Source: Mycobacterium europaeum (GTDB taxonomy: Bacteria; Actinomycetota; Actinomycetes; Mycobacteriales; Mycobacteriaceae). Taken from it: DNA of 64,000 nt. A program made the translations under genes and the position numbers. Below, in pieces: positions 43,922 to 54,581 of this stretch. A model generated the notes under the pieces. It was not told where the DNA came from and did no database searches. It worked only from the letters and a program-made list of their open reading frames with translations. Position 1 is the first letter of the stretch. Each line of letters begins with the position of its first letter. Location: assembly GCF_002102155.1 (NCBI RefSeq), contig NZ_LQOU01000028.1, positions 1-64,000 on the forward strand. The letters run 5' to 3'.

Positions 43922-44710
43922 TCAGTCCTCGTCGACGGCTTCTTCGACGGCCACGCCGCCCCGGGTGCGCCGCCGCCGCATCCGATGCGAGCCCTTGCCC
44001 GTCGGGCGGCGGTTGCGCAACCTGGCCTGGTCCGCTTCCGCGTCCTCGGTCTCCCCGGTGGACTCGGCGGGCTCTTGCTCCGTAGCGTCCGCGCCCCCGG
44101 CCTTGACGGTCTCGGCCTCCTCCGGCGCGCCGGCCTCTTCGGCCTCTTCGGTCTCTTCAGCCTCTTCGGCCTCTTCGGTCTCCGGTTCCTCGGCGGCCTC
44201 GGCGTCGCTGTCTTCCTCGGCGTCGGCCTCTTTGCGGCGCCGACGCTCCTTGGGCTTCTTCGCCTTGATCGGTTTCGGCGGCGGCGGGGGCAACTCGGCG
44301 ACGAACGACAGGTAGAACGCGAAGAACCCGAGCAGCGCGATCGCGGCGGCCGCGCCGTAGATCGCGAACAGATATTGGCCGGCCGCGTCCAGGCTCAGCC
44401 AGATCTCGCTGATCGCCGTGCCGATGATGAGCACGCCCGCCAGCACGTGGCACACGATCGAGGCGACCCGCAGGTTCAGGGCCAGCTGCGGCGTCCCCAG
44501 CTCCGGCTTGCGCACCCGCAACAGGTTGAACACCACCGGCAACGCGGCCAGCGCGATCAGCGCACCCGTCGTGATCCGCAGCGCCGTCCCCAACGTATGG
44601 GTGGTGTCACCCATCAGCTCCGGCCAGCGGGGTAACACGAAGAAGAAGTAGAGGGCGCCGCCGGCGAGGGAGAACAGCAGGTGCCACGGCACGGCGATCT
44701 TGCGCCCCAT
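43922..44710 (-). CDS. Membrane protein with acidic C-terminal tail, Rv3723-like
   Basis: A 262-residue protein with four membrane helices (about residues 7-25, 41-60, 74-95, 110-130), a Pro/Lys/Arg linker (PPPPPKPIKAKKPKERRRRK), and a long Glu/Ala-rich, likely disordered tail (EEPETEEAEEAEETEEAEE) ending in basic and acidic patches. ATG 44710 has AGGAGG just upstream and is preferred to the in-frame ATG at 44722. Position next to tRNA-Ser and aspC agrees with Rv3723. Function unknown. Confidence 0.75.
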   Translation of the reverse strand: MGRKIAVPWHLLFSLAGGALYFFFVLPRWPELMGDTTHTLGTALRITTGALIALAALPVVFNLLRVRKPELGTPQLALNLRVASIVCHVLAGVLIIGTAISEIWLSLDAAGQYLFAIYGAAAAIALLGFFAFYLSFVAELPPPPPKPIKAKKPKERRRRKEADAEEDSDAEAAEEPETEEAEEAEETEEAEEAGAPEEAETVKAGGADATEQEPAESTGETEDAEADQARLRNRRPTGKGSHRMRRRRTRGGVAVEEAVDED

Positions 44711-44802
44711 ACCCCTCCTCATGCTGGTCAGTTCACGCCAGCCTAAAGGCGGCCAACCCGAATACATACCAATTCGTGCACGTCCGCATGGCGGACCAGT
44801 TG

Positions 44803-44888
44803 CGGAGGATGCGGGATTTGAACCCGCGAGGGCTGTTAACCCAACCCGCGTTCCAGGCGAGCGCCATAGGCCACTAGGCGAATCCTCC
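44803..44888 (-). tRNA. tRNA-Ser(GGA)
   Basis: An 86-base class II tRNA on the minus strand. Acceptor strands GGAGGAT and ATCCTCC pair; the anticodon stem CTCGC/GCGGG frames the loop CTGGAAC with anticodon GGA; the T-arm reads GCGGGTTCAAATCCCGC; a long variable arm lies between, as expected for serine. CCA is not encoded. Confidence 0.93.
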
Positions 44889-44964
44889 GTGGCCATGGTA
44901 ACCGAGGCCGCCGTCGCCGCCGCCACGCGCTCGGCGGCTCCCTCGGTCCGGGTATTACACTCGC

Positions 44965-45055
44965 GGTGGACCCCGCGCGGCGTCTATCCTGTGAACTCCC
45001 CCAGGGCCGGAAGGCAGCAAGGGTCAATGGGCTCTGTCGGGTGCGCGGGGTCCCC
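44965..45055 (+). ncRNA. ffs: 4.5S signal recognition particle RNA
   Basis: GGACCCCGCGC pairs with GCGCGGGGTCC to close a long hairpin of about 90 bases; the apex carries the SRP domain IV core CAGGGCCGGAAGGCAGCAAG. Small-type bacterial SRP RNA that binds Ffh. It lies just after tRNA-Ser in the opposite direction. Confidence 0.92.
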
Positions 45056-45117
45056 TATGTTTGATGAGTGGCGACCCGCTGCGCCCGGCTTCGCCGCGCT
45101 TGCGATCGCCACTATGA

Positions 45118-46428
<1,311 letters not shown>

Positions 46429-46438
46429 GGGCGACGAC

Positions 46439-46456
46439 GCGCGGGCGAGCCCGCGC
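46439..46456 (+). terminator. GC hairpin after aspC
   Basis: GCGCGGGC/GCCCGCGC is an exact inverted repeat, which folds as a 7-bp stem with a 4-base loop (CGAG). It begins 11 bases after the aspC stop. It lacks a T-run, as is common for mycobacterial terminators. Confidence 0.55.
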
Positions 46457-46535
46457 CGGATTCACACTGAAAGTCACTGATGCACACTCGATGCCAGCCG
46501 AGCTCTAGTCGGACTACGCCGGTAGCCTGCTGAGC

Positions 46536-48362
46536 GTGGCCCTCTACCGCAAGTACCGACCGGCAACCTTCGCCGAGGTGGTGGGCCAGGAGCACGTCAC
46601 CGAACCGCTGTCGATCGCCCTGGAAGCCGGCCGCATCAACCACGCCTACCTGTTCTCCGGTCCCCGCGGCTGCGGGAAGACGTCGTCGGCGCGCATCCTG
46701 GCCCGGTCGCTGAACTGCGCCCAGGGGCCGACGGCCACCCCGTGCGGGGTCTGTGAATCCTGCACGGCGCTGGCGCCGAACGCCCCCGGCAGCATCGACG
46801 TGGTGGAGCTGGACGCGGCCAGCCACGGCGGCGTGGACGACACGCGGGAGCTGCGGGACCGCGCGTTCTACGCGCCGGCGCAGTCGCGCTACCGGGTGTT
46901 CATCATCGACGAGGCGCACATGGTGACCACCGCGGGGTTCAACGCGCTGCTCAAGATCGTGGAGGAGCCACCCGAGCACCTCATCTTCATCTTCGCCACC
47001 ACCGAGCCGGAGAAGGTGCTGCCGACGATCCGTTCGCGCACCCACCACTACCCGTTCCGGCTGCTGCCGCCGAAGACCATGCGGGCGTTGATCGGGCGGA
47101 TCTGCGAGCAGGAGGGCGTCGCGGTCGACGACGCGGTGTTCCCCCTGGTGATCCGGGCCGGTGGCGGCTCCCCGCGCGACACCCTGTCGGTGCTCGATCA
47201 GCTGCTGGCGGGCGCCGAGGGCGCGCACGTGACATACCCGCGGGCGCTCGGCCTGCTCGGTGCCACCGACGTCGCGCTGATCGACGACGCCGTGGACGCC
47301 CTCGCCGCAGGGGATGCCGCAGCACTGTTCGGTGCGGTGGAGTCGGTGATCGATGCCGGCCATGACCCGCGGCGCTTCGCCACCGACCTGCTGGAGCGGT
47401 TCCGCGATCTGCTCGTGCTGCAAGCGGTGCCGGACGCGGTCAGCCGCGGCGTGGTGGACGCGCCGGAGGACGTGCTGGACCGGATGCGGGACCAGGCGAG
47501 CCGCCTCGGGCCGGCCACCCTGACCCGCTACGCCGAGGTCGTGCAGGCGGGGCTCGGCGAGATGCGCGGCGCGACGGCCCCCCGCCTGCTGCTCGAAGTC
47601 GTCTGCGCGCGGCTGCTACTGCCCTCGGCCAGCGAGACCGAGTCGGCCCTGTTGCAGCGCGTCGAGCGGATCGAGACCCGGCTCGACATGTCCATTCCCG
47701 CCTCGGAGGCGGCCGCCGCGCACCCGCCGCACCCGGCGGTGGCCGCACCCGCGCGGCCCCGCAGGGAGCCGGCCCCGCCCAAGGAACACGTCCCGCCCCG
47801 GTCCGCTCCGCCCGTTCCCAAGCCGGAGTCTGTCCCGGAACCGGTCCCGGTGCCGCCGGCCCCCGAGCCGGCCCCCGCGCCTATCGCCGAGCCGGCCGCC
47901 GCGCCCGGCGAACTCAACGCCGCCGCCGTGCGATCCATGTGGCCCACGGTGCGCGACAAGGTGCGCCAGCGCAGCCGCACCACCGAGGTCATGCTGGCGG
48001 GTGCCACCGTCCGCGCGCTCGAGGAGAACACGCTGGTGTTGACGCATTCGTCGGCGCCGCTGGCCAAGCGGCTGTGCGAACAGCGCAACGCCGACGTCAT
48101 CGCCGAGGCGCTCAAGGACGCGCTGGGCGTCAACTGGCGGGTGCGGTGCGAGGTGGGCGCGGCCGTGCCGGTCGAATCAGCCCCGCCGCCCACGAGGGTC
48201 GAAGAGCCGGCGCCCGAGGTGGCCCGACGCGACGACGAAGAGGAACACATGCTCGCCGAGGCCGGCCGCGCGGAGTCGTCGGGGCCGCGGCGCGACCCCG
48301 AGGAGGTCGCGCTCGAGCTGCTACAGAACGAGCTGGGTGCGCGCCGGATCGACAACGCCTGA
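46536..48362 (+). CDS. dnaX: DNA polymerase III subunit gamma/tau
   Basis: A 608-residue clamp-loader protein. Walker A FSGPRGCGKTSSARIL near residue 40, a Cys cluster (LNCAQGPTATPCGVCESC), Walker B IIDEAHMVTTAGFNALLK, SRC-like FIFATTEPEKVLPTIRSRTHHY. Residues ~395-460 are Pro/Glu/Ala-rich, followed by the tau-type C-terminal domain. GTG 46536. No evident slippery site for a short gamma form was noticed. Loads the beta clamp. Confidence 0.92.
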   Translation: MALYRKYRPATFAEVVGQEHVTEPLSIALEAGRINHAYLFSGPRGCGKTSSARILARSLNCAQGPTATPCGVCESCTALAPNAPGSIDVVELDAASHGGVDDTRELRDRAFYAPAQSRYRVFIIDEAHMVTTAGFNALLKIVEEPPEHLIFIFATTEPEKVLPTIRSRTHHYPFRLLPPKTMRALIGRICEQEGVAVDDAVFPLVIRAGGGSPRDTLSVLDQLLAGAEGAHVTYPRALGLLGATDVALIDDAVDALAAGDAAALFGAVESVIDAGHDPRRFATDLLERFRDLLVLQAVPDAVSRGVVDAPEDVLDRMRDQASRLGPATLTRYAEVVQAGLGEMRGATAPRLLLEVVCARLLLPSASETESALLQRVERIETRLDMSIPASEAAAAHPPHPAVAAPARPRREPAPPKEHVPPRSAPPVPKPESVPEPVPVPPAPEPAPAPIAEPAAAPGELNAAAVRSMWPTVRDKVRQRSRTTEVMLAGATVRALEENTLVLTHSSAPLAKRLCEQRNADVIAEALKDALGVNWRVRCEVGAAVPVESAPPPTRVEEPAPEVARRDDEEEHMLAEAGRAESSGPRRDPEEVALELLQNELGARRIDNA

Positions 48363-48385
48363 GCCCGGGCCTCGGCGCCAGAGGG

Positions 48386-49696
48386 CTAGGGCGTCCACCA
48401 CGGCCGCAGCGGCAGCCGGTCGACGCCCCGGGCGTCGACGTTGGCCGCCAGCACGTGGTGCAGCTGCAGGTTGTTCTGCTCGAACGCCACCCGAGAGGCC
48501 GCCATGTACAGGCCCCACACCTTGGCGGTGGCCAGCCCGACCTCGCCGACCGCGTCGTCCCAGTGCTCGACCAGGTTGCGGCACCAGTCCCGCAGCGTCA
48601 TCGCGTAGTGCTGCCGGAAGTTCTCCTCGTGCAGCACCTCGAAGCCGACGTCCTGGACGTCGGTGATGATGCGGCCCGAGCCGGTGAGCTCCCCGTCGGG
48701 GAAGACGTACCGATCAGTGAAGCCACCCGCGAACGAGGTCGACTTGTTGTCGTGGCGGGTGATGCAGTGGTTCAGCAGGAGGCCGCCGGTGCGCAGCCTC
48801 GACTTCAGGAAACCGAAGTAGGCCGGGTAGTTCTTGACGCCGATGTGCTCGGTCAGCCCGATGGAGGACACGGCGTCGAACCCGCGCTCGCCGATGTCGC
48901 GGTAGTCCGAATGCCGGACCTCGGCAAGGTCCGTCAGCCCTTCGTCCTCGATCGCGCGCTGCGCCCACTTCGCCTGCTCGCTCGACAGGGTGGCGCCGAT
49001 CACCCGGACCCCGCGGCGCGCGGCGAAGCGCACCATGCCACCCCAGCCACAGCCGACGTCGAGCAGCCGGTCGCCCGGCTGCAGCCTCAGCTTCTCGAAG
49101 ACCAGCCGGTACTTGTTCTGCTGGGCCTCTTCCAGCGTCGCGTCGGCGTGGGGATAGGCGGCGCACGTGTAGGTCATCGACGGGCCGAGCACCCATTCGT
49201 AGAACGTGTTGGACACGTCGTAGTGGTGGTGGATGGCCTCGGCGTCGCGCGTCTTGGTGTGCATGAGCCCGTCGGCGATCCGCCGCCACCGCGGCGGGGT
49301 CTCCTGCGGCGGCGGGGCGATCGGCACCAGCCGCTCCAGGCCCATCGAACGCACCACGTGGGCGAGCACCCGCGCGGGCGGCCGCTTGAACTGGACGCGG
49401 TCGGTCAGCGTCTTGAGGAGTTCGTAGGGGTCACCGGGGTGGACGCCGTACAGGTCCAGGTCGCCCGCCACGTATGCGCGGGCGAGGCCGAGCTCCCCGG
49501 GAGCGGTGGCCAGGTAGGTGGCGCCGCGCGGGGTCCGAAGGTCCAGGCCCAGTTCGGCGTCCTTGCTGCCCGCGGTGCTGCCGTCGTAGGCGGTGAACTT
49601 CAACGGATGCCGCCCGGTCGCGGCGAAGACCTCCAGGATCTCCGCCATGCTCATTTTTCGGGCCGGGGCGCGGTGGGGTTCTTTGGTGGTCGTCAT
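48386..49696 (-). CDS. Cyclopropane/10-methylene fatty-acyl methyltransferase-like
   Basis: A 436-residue SAM-dependent methyltransferase of the cyclopropane-fatty-acid synthase (CFA) family. SAM motif DRLLDVGCGWGGMVRFAARRG, earlier HHYDVSNTFYEWVLGPSMTYTCAAY as CFA signature, and ISIGLTEHIG-like SSIGLTEHIGVKNYP. Rv3720-like. The overlapping upstream FAD gene matches the arrangement of the BfaB/BfaA (tuberculostearate) pair, where the methylase makes a 10-methylene acyl chain and the flavoprotein reduces it. Confidence 0.85.
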   Translation of the reverse strand: MTTTKEPHRAPARKMSMAEILEVFAATGRHPLKFTAYDGSTAGSKDAELGLDLRTPRGATYLATAPGELGLARAYVAGDLDLYGVHPGDPYELLKTLTDRVQFKRPPARVLAHVVRSMGLERLVPIAPPPQETPPRWRRIADGLMHTKTRDAEAIHHHYDVSNTFYEWVLGPSMTYTCAAYPHADATLEEAQQNKYRLVFEKLRLQPGDRLLDVGCGWGGMVRFAARRGVRVIGATLSSEQAKWAQRAIEDEGLTDLAEVRHSDYRDIGERGFDAVSSIGLTEHIGVKNYPAYFGFLKSRLRTGGLLLNHCITRHDNKSTSFAGGFTDRYVFPDGELTGSGRIITDVQDVGFEVLHEENFRQHYAMTLRDWCRNLVEHWDDAVGEVGLATAKVWGLYMAASRVAFEQNNLQLHHVLAANVDARGVDRLPLRPWWTP

Positions 49697-51084
49697 CGCC
49701 GCTGTACCGCCTTTGCGTAGAGGTCGAGGAGACGGGAATCGGGATCATAGGTTTTCTTGACGGTGTTGTAGGCCTCGCCGCCGTACAACTCGTCGAATTC
49801 CTCGCGGGTGTAGTAGGAGTCGGAATACAGCGACTTGTGACCGTCGAGTTCGCTCACCTTCGCTTCGATCGCGCGGTTGGTTCCCCCTTCGGTGGTGCCC
49901 GCCGGCACCGAGGACCAAAACCCGACATTGACATACGTGTGGTCGGGCCGCATCGGATACAGCGGCCAGCCTTCGTCGTCGCGCAGGCGCAGCGGACACA
50001 GCCAGATCGGGGTGATGGGCACGTTGCCCAGGAACCACTCCAGGAAGTCGCAGGTCCGCTCGACCGGCACCTCGACATCCTGGACCACCCGCTCACGCGG
50101 GGGCCGGCCGTTGCGCTTCTCGATCCGGTCCGCGATACCGAAGCGCTGGTCCATGGCGACGAGCTTGGAGTAGACGCTGCTGCGCCGGTAGCGCCGCGGC
50201 CACCACCGCCGTAGCCGGGGGTTCTGCACGCCGAAGGCGCGCGAGCACCAGAACCAGTCCGTGTCCCAGCGCCAGAGGTAGTCGTGGATGGTCAGCCGGT
50301 CGTCCTTGGTGGCTTCCACCCCCGCGGAGTCGTGCCGGATCGACTGGTAGTAGATGTCCTTGCCGGTGTAGTCGCTGACCGGGCCGGGGGTGGTGGTTCG
50401 CCGGCCCACGCAGAGGTAACTTTCGTCGGCGCTGAACACCACCCCGTCGAGATAGTCCACCGGGGTGCCGCCCTGCCCGCCGGTGTCGATGATGCGTTCC
50501 ATCGCCGCGACCAGCGCCGGCAGCGAGCGGAACCGGACGTGCCGCAACGCCACGAACGGCGCGACGGGCTCCAGCTCGATCCGCAGCCGGGTTGAATAGC
50601 CAAGCGTCCCATAGGAATTCGGGAAGGCGCGGAAGAGGTCGGGGTGCTGGGTGCGCGACGCGGTGAGCAAATCGCCGGCGCCGGTGAGGATGTCCATCTC
50701 CAGCACCGATTCGTGGGGCAGGCCGTTGCGAAACGACGCCGACTCGATACCCAGGCCGCTGACGGCGCCGCCGAGGGTAATGGTCTTCAGTTGCGGGACG
50801 ACGAGCGGCGAAAGGCCGTAAGGCAACGTCGCGTCGACCAGATCCTCGTAGGTGCACATGCCGGCCACGTCCGCGGTGCGAGATTCGGGATCGACGCTCA
50901 GCACGCCGGTCAGCCCGGACGTGTCCAGGCCCGGGGCGTCGCGTTTAGTGCGGGCGCGGAACAGGTTTGACGTCGGTTTGGCGAGCCGGACGGCGGACGT
51001 CGCGGGGATGGATCGATAACTCGCCATCAACCGGTCAACGCCCGACTTGTGCGCCGAGAGTGCAGATCCAGGGACAGGCACCAC
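49693..51084 (-). CDS. FAD-linked oxidoreductase, Rv3719-like
   Basis: About 463 residues, FAD_binding_4 flavoprotein. TADVAGMCTYEDLVDATLPYG and VVPQLKTITLGGAVSGLGIES are the FAD-binding blocks, with FRNGLPHESVLEMDILTGAG. It overlaps the CFA-type gene by four bases (ATGA). GTG 51084 is preferred because TAGGGT sits just upstream in the leaderless -10 spacing; a start at GTG 51117 is possible. It may reduce the methylene group made by the partner. Confidence 0.8.
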   Translation of the reverse strand: MVPVPGSALSAHKSGVDRLMASYRSIPATSAVRLAKPTSNLFRARTKRDAPGLDTSGLTGVLSVDPESRTADVAGMCTYEDLVDATLPYGLSPLVVPQLKTITLGGAVSGLGIESASFRNGLPHESVLEMDILTGAGDLLTASRTQHPDLFRAFPNSYGTLGYSTRLRIELEPVAPFVALRHVRFRSLPALVAAMERIIDTGGQGGTPVDYLDGVVFSADESYLCVGRRTTTPGPVSDYTGKDIYYQSIRHDSAGVEATKDDRLTIHDYLWRWDTDWFWCSRAFGVQNPRLRRWWPRRYRRSSVYSKLVAMDQRFGIADRIEKRNGRPPRERVVQDVEVPVERTCDFLEWFLGNVPITPIWLCPLRLRDDEGWPLYPMRPDHTYVNVGFWSSVPAGTTEGGTNRAIEAKVSELDGHKSLYSDSYYTREEFDELYGGEAYNTVKKTYDPDSRLLDLYAKAVQRR

Positions 51085-51151
51085 ATATACCCTAGTCTTC
51101 GACCACAGCCCGTGCACCCGCGCGCGGGCGGCATAACTTCAGGAGTTTGTC

Positions 51152-51595
51152 TTGGGACAGGTGAGTGCTGCCAGCACAATTCTGGTCAACGCGGAGCCGG
51201 CCGCCACCCTGGCGGCCGTCGCGGACTATCAAAAGATGCGCCCGAAGATTCTGTCCCCTCAGTACAGCGACTACCAGGTGCTGCAGGGCGGCCAGGGCGC
51301 GGGCACGGTGGCGAAATGGAAGCTGCAGGCGACCAAATCCCGCGTCCGCGACGTGCAGGTCGACGTCGACGTCGCCGGCCACTCCGTCATCGAGAAGGAC
51401 GCGAACTCGTCGATGATCATCAACTGGACGGTGGCCCCCGCCGGGCCCGGGTCCAGCGTCACCGTGAAGACCACCTGGACCGGCGCGGGCGGCGTCAAGG
51501 GGTTCTTCGAGAAGACGTTTGCGCCGTTGGGGCTGAAGAGGATTCAGGGCGAGGTGCTGGCCAACCTGAAGAACGAATTGGAGGGCTCGGCCTAG
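51152..51595 (+). CDS. SRPBCC/polyketide-cyclase-like protein, Rv3718c-like
   Basis: A 147-residue START-like ligand-binding fold (SRPBCC): VSAASTILVNAEPAATLAAVADYQKMRP, SDYQVLQGGQGAGTV, NWTVAPAGPGSSVTVKTTW and a C-terminal long helix (LKRIQGEVLANLKNELEG). TTG 51152 is used because AGGAG lies six bases upstream; TTG starts are rarer. Likely binds a hydrophobic ligand. Function not known. Confidence 0.75.
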   Translation: MGQVSAASTILVNAEPAATLAAVADYQKMRPKILSPQYSDYQVLQGGQGAGTVAKWKLQATKSRVRDVQVDVDVAGHSVIEKDANSSMIINWTVAPAGPGSSVTVKTTWTGAGGVKGFFEKTFAPLGLKRIQGEVLANLKNELEGSA

Positions 51596-52357
51596 CTAGC
51601 GCGCCTGGCCCTGGGAGGCCAGGAAGCCCGCCACGCCGCGGACCATCGCGTCGGCGTACTTCTGCCGGCCCTCCGCCGACTCCATCAGCGCCGAATCCGC
51701 GGGGTTCTTCATGTTGCCGCACTCGACCAGGATGGACGGGTACTGCGCCAGGTTCAGGCCGGCCAGGTCCGAGCGCCCGTAGAGACCGTTCTGGCCGATG
51801 TAGTTGGCCGGCGGGATCCCGGAGGCCTGCATCTGGTCGCGCATGATCCGCGCGTACTGCACCGACGGCCCGGCCTGCACCTGGTTGAGGGGCGGGGCCG
51901 AGTAGTTGACGTGGAAGCCCCGGCCCGACGCCGGCCCGCCGTCGGCGTGGATGCTCAGGACCGCGTTCGGGTGCAGCGCGTTGGCCATGTTGGCGCGCTC
52001 GTCGACGCACGGGCCCAGCCCGGTGTCGTTCCCGCGCGCCAGGGCGGTCCGGACGCCCAGGGCGTTCAACTCCTGGCGGACCCGCAGCGCGGTGTCCCAG
52101 GTGAAGGTGTGTTCCTGGTAGCCGCTGTTGGTCGAGGTCCCGCTCGCCTGGCAGTCCTTGGTGCCGCCGCGGCCGGTGGGCACCTGACGGCTGATCGATG
52201 CGTCGTTGGAGCCGTTGTGGCCGGGATCGATGAAGACCACCATCCCGGCGATGTTGGAGGGGGCACCCCACGCGGCCGGGGTGATCGCCGTCGAAGCGGC
52301 GACCAGCACACCGATGATCAACCTGACGCCGACACGCCTGCTCACTCGTAGGTCCAC
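51596..52357 (-). CDS. ami1: N-acetylmuramoyl-L-alanine amidase Ami1
   Basis: A 253-residue secreted Amidase_3 zinc enzyme. Signal peptide about residues 10-31 ([19 protein letters not shown]), zinc ligands in [27 protein letters not shown] and LVECGNMKN. Cleaves the amide between N-acetylmuramic acid and L-Ala in cell separation. Rv3717 counterpart. Convergent with the SRPBCC gene; stops are adjacent. Confidence 0.9.
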   Translation of the reverse strand: MDLRVSRRVGVRLIIGVLVAASTAITPAAWGAPSNIAGMVVFIDPGHNGSNDASISRQVPTGRGGTKDCQASGTSTNSGYQEHTFTWDTALRVRQELNALGVRTALARGNDTGLGPCVDERANMANALHPNAVLSIHADGGPASGRGFHVNYSAPPLNQVQAGPSVQYARIMRDQMQASGIPPANYIGQNGLYGRSDLAGLNLAQYPSILVECGNMKNPADSALMESAEGRQKYADAMVRGVAGFLASQGQAR

Positions 52358-52455
52358 GGCGCAAAGGTAGCCTCGCGCGGTCTACGCTGGGTGTTTCGAA
52401 TCGCCGGACACCCGCAGGCGAAACCAAGTCGAGACCAAGATGCGAGGGGACTGTC

Positions 52456-52803
52456 ATGCAACCCGGAGGCGACATGTCGGCGCTGCTGGCCCAGGCGCAG
52501 CAGATGCAGCAGAAGTTGATGGAAGCCCAACAACAGCTCGCCAACGCCGAGATCCACGGGCAGGCCGGCGGCGGGTTGGTCAACGTGACGGTGAAGGGCA
52601 GCGGCGAGGTGGTCGCGGTGCGGATCGATCCCCAGGTCGTCGACCCCGCCGACGTCGAGACGCTGCAGGACCTGATCGTCGGCGCCATGGCCGACGCCTC
52701 CAAGCAGGTCACCCGCATGGCGCAGGAACGGCTGGGCGCGCTGGCCGGCGGTTTGGGCGGGCCGCCCCCCGGCCAGCCTCCGGCCCCGGCGCCGGAGCTC
52801 TAG
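52456..52803 (+). CDS. YbaB/EbfC nucleoid-associated protein
   Basis: A 115-residue YbaB-family DNA-binding protein: [40 protein letters not shown], and [12 protein letters not shown]. Starts 13 bases before recR, with which it forms the widely conserved dnaX-ybaB-recR order (interrupted here by four genes). Binds DNA and helps organise the nucleoid. Confidence 0.9.
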   Translation: MQPGGDMSALLAQAQQMQQKLMEAQQQLANAEIHGQAGGGLVNVTVKGSGEVVAVRIDPQVVDPADVETLQDLIVGAMADASKQVTRMAQERLGALAGGLGGPPPGQPPAPAPEL

Positions 52804-52816
52804 ATCCTCCGCCGAC

Positions 52817-53428
52817 ATGTTTGAAGGACCCGTCCAGGATTTGATCGACGAGCTCGGCAAGCTGCCGGGCATCGGGCCCAAGAGCGCGCAACGCATCGCC
52901 TTCCACCTGCTGTCCGTCGAACCGCCGGACATCGACCGGCTGACCGCGGCGCTGGGGAAGGTCCGCGACGGTGTGCGGTTCTGCGCGGTGTGCGGCAACG
53001 TCTCCGACAACGAGCGTTGTCGGATCTGCTCGGACCCCCGCCGCGACGGCTCGCTGGTGTGCGTCGTCGAGGAGCCCAAGGACGTCCAGGCCGTCGAGCG
53101 CACCCGCGAGTTCCGCGGCCGCTACCACGTGCTGGGCGGTGCGCTGGATCCGCTCTCCGGGGTCGGGCCTGACCAGCTGCGGATCCGCGAGCTGCTGAGC
53201 CGGATCGGGGAGCGGGTGGACGATGTGGACATCGCCGAGGTGATCATTGCCACCGATCCCAACACCGAGGGCGAGGCGACCGCCACCTACCTGGTGCGGA
53301 TGCTGCGCGATATCCCCGGCTTGACCGTGACACGGATCGCCTCCGGGCTACCGATGGGCGGCGACCTGGAGTTCGCCGACGAGCTGACGCTGGGCCGCGC
53401 CCTCGCCGGGCGCCGGGCGATGGTCTGA
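52817..53428 (+). CDS. recR: Recombination protein RecR
   Basis: A 203-residue RecR: HhH N-terminus [17 protein letters not shown], zinc finger [18 protein letters not shown] with four Cys, Toprim [17 protein letters not shown] and [17 protein letters not shown]. Loads RecA in the RecFOR pathway. Complete length. ATG 52817. Confidence 0.95.
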   Translation: MFEGPVQDLIDELGKLPGIGPKSAQRIAFHLLSVEPPDIDRLTAALGKVRDGVRFCAVCGNVSDNERCRICSDPRRDGSLVCVVEEPKDVQAVERTREFRGRYHVLGGALDPLSGVGPDQLRIRELLSRIGERVDDVDIAEVIIATDPNTEGEATATYLVRMLRDIPGLTVTRIASGLPMGGDLEFADELTLGRALAGRRAMV

Positions 53429-53434
53429 GGCCGC

Positions 53435-53872
53435 TCAGTACTTGATCAGTCGGAACGGCCGAGTGACGGTCGAGCCTGGACCTCCACACCCGTCCGACGT
53501 GGTCGTCCGGCCCTCACCGGCAAGTGACACGGCGTCGAAGCTGTAGTCGACGGTTGCCGGGACCGAGGCTCCGTTCGCGCACGGCGCCTGCGTCGCGCCG
53601 CTGTGGGTCCAGCGTCCGTTCGCGAGGTCGAACTCCCAGCTGATGACGAACGTCCCGCCGTCCTGCGAGGTCGCCAGGGTGCAGTCCGACCCGCACGGGG
53701 CGAACAGCCAATTGGTCGACTTGTCGCTGTCGGTATAGAGCACGGTGTACCGACCGCTCGGCACCTCCGGGGCGGCGTGCGCGGGCACCGGCGTAATCAA
53801 TGCGGCTGCGACGAGCAGGGCGCCGCCGCCCGCCCACCCCGGCCGGCTGCTTCTCGCGATGTCTTTCCCCAC
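53435..53872 (-). CDS. Small secreted protein, unknown
   Basis: A 145-residue exported protein: hydrophobic GGALLVAAALITPVPAHA signal with AHA cleavage site, then a Cys-containing mature domain (APCGSDCTLATS, QAPCANGAS, SDGCGGPG) that suggests disulphides. It has a YTVLYTDSDKSTNWLFAPCG opening like several mycobacterial secreted proteins. Not matched to a named family. It sits between recR and gatD, which are adjacent in M. tuberculosis apart from a gene I recall as Rv3714c. Confidence 0.65.
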   Translation of the reverse strand: MGKDIARSSRPGWAGGGALLVAAALITPVPAHAAPEVPSGRYTVLYTDSDKSTNWLFAPCGSDCTLATSQDGGTFVISWEFDLANGRWTHSGATQAPCANGASVPATVDYSFDAVSLAGEGRTTTSDGCGGPGSTVTRPFRLIKY

Positions 53873-53873
53873 G

Positions 53874-54581
53874 TCAGCGCACCGCCAATCGCTCCCGGCG
53901 CAACAACTCCACCTCTGGCAGGTTCAACGGCGCCAGCTCACCCACCACCTTGCTCAGCAGCAGGTCGGCCAGCTCGGGATTGCGGGCCAGGCACGGCCCG
54001 TGCATGTAGGTGGCGACCACGCTGCCCTGCACCGCGCCGTCGTAGCCGTCGCCCGCCCGGTTGCCCGCGCCCTTGGTCACTGCCCCCAGCGGCGACGCGG
54101 CGGGGCCGAGCACGGTGCCGCCCCGGTGGTTCTCGAAACCGGTGAGCCGCTGGGTCAGCCCGGGCAGCAGCGGCTTGCTGACCAGCTCGCCGATGGTGCG
54201 GGCCTGCTGCGGCGACGTGACGGCGTCGAGCAGGCCGACGCCGTCGACCCGTTCACCCGCCGACGTCTCGTACCACTGCCCCAGCACCTGCACGGCGGCG
54301 CAGATCGCCAGCACGGGCGCCCCCCGCTCCGCGGCGCGCTGCAGCCCCGGATGCTTGATCAGGTGCTTGGTGGCCAGCCGCTGCGCGTAGTCCTCCGCCC
54401 CGCCCAGGGTGTAGAGGTCCAGCGACTCCGGCACCGGGTCGGCCAGCGTGATCTCGACGATGTCGGCGGCGATGCCCCGCAGCCGCAGCCGCTGGCGCAG
54501 CACCAGCGCGTTGCCGCCGTCGCCGTAGGTGCCCATCACGTCGGGCAGCACCAGCCCGATGCGCACGGTCGAGTCAGCCAT
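53874..54581 (-). CDS. gatD: Lipid II glutamine amidotransferase, GatD (CobQ2)
   Basis: A 235-residue class I glutamine amidotransferase of the CobB/CobQ type: nucleophile in PVLAICAAVQVLGQWYE (Cys after the AI), GFENHRGGT, and AGDGYDGAVQGSVVATYMHGP with the catalytic His. It hydrolyses glutamine and passes ammonia to MurT, which amidates lipid II. ATG 54581 overlaps the murT stop by 8 bases, so the two subunits are coupled. The fold is complete. Confidence 0.9.
   Translation of the reverse strand: MADSTVRIGLVLPDVMGTYGDGGNALVLRQRLRLRGIAADIVEITLADPVPESLDLYTLGGAEDYAQRLATKHLIKHPGLQRAAERGAPVLAICAAVQVLGQWYETSAGERVDGVGLLDAVTSPQQARTIGELVSKPLLPGLTQRLTGFENHRGGTVLGPAASPLGAVTKGAGNRAGDGYDGAVQGSVVATYMHGPCLARNPELADLLLSKVVGELAPLNLPEVELLRRERLAVR

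Noticed and set aside
46536..48362. Programmed frameshift in dnaX making a gamma form
   Set aside because: No A-rich slippery run with a following hairpin was noticed, and the frame is open throughout.
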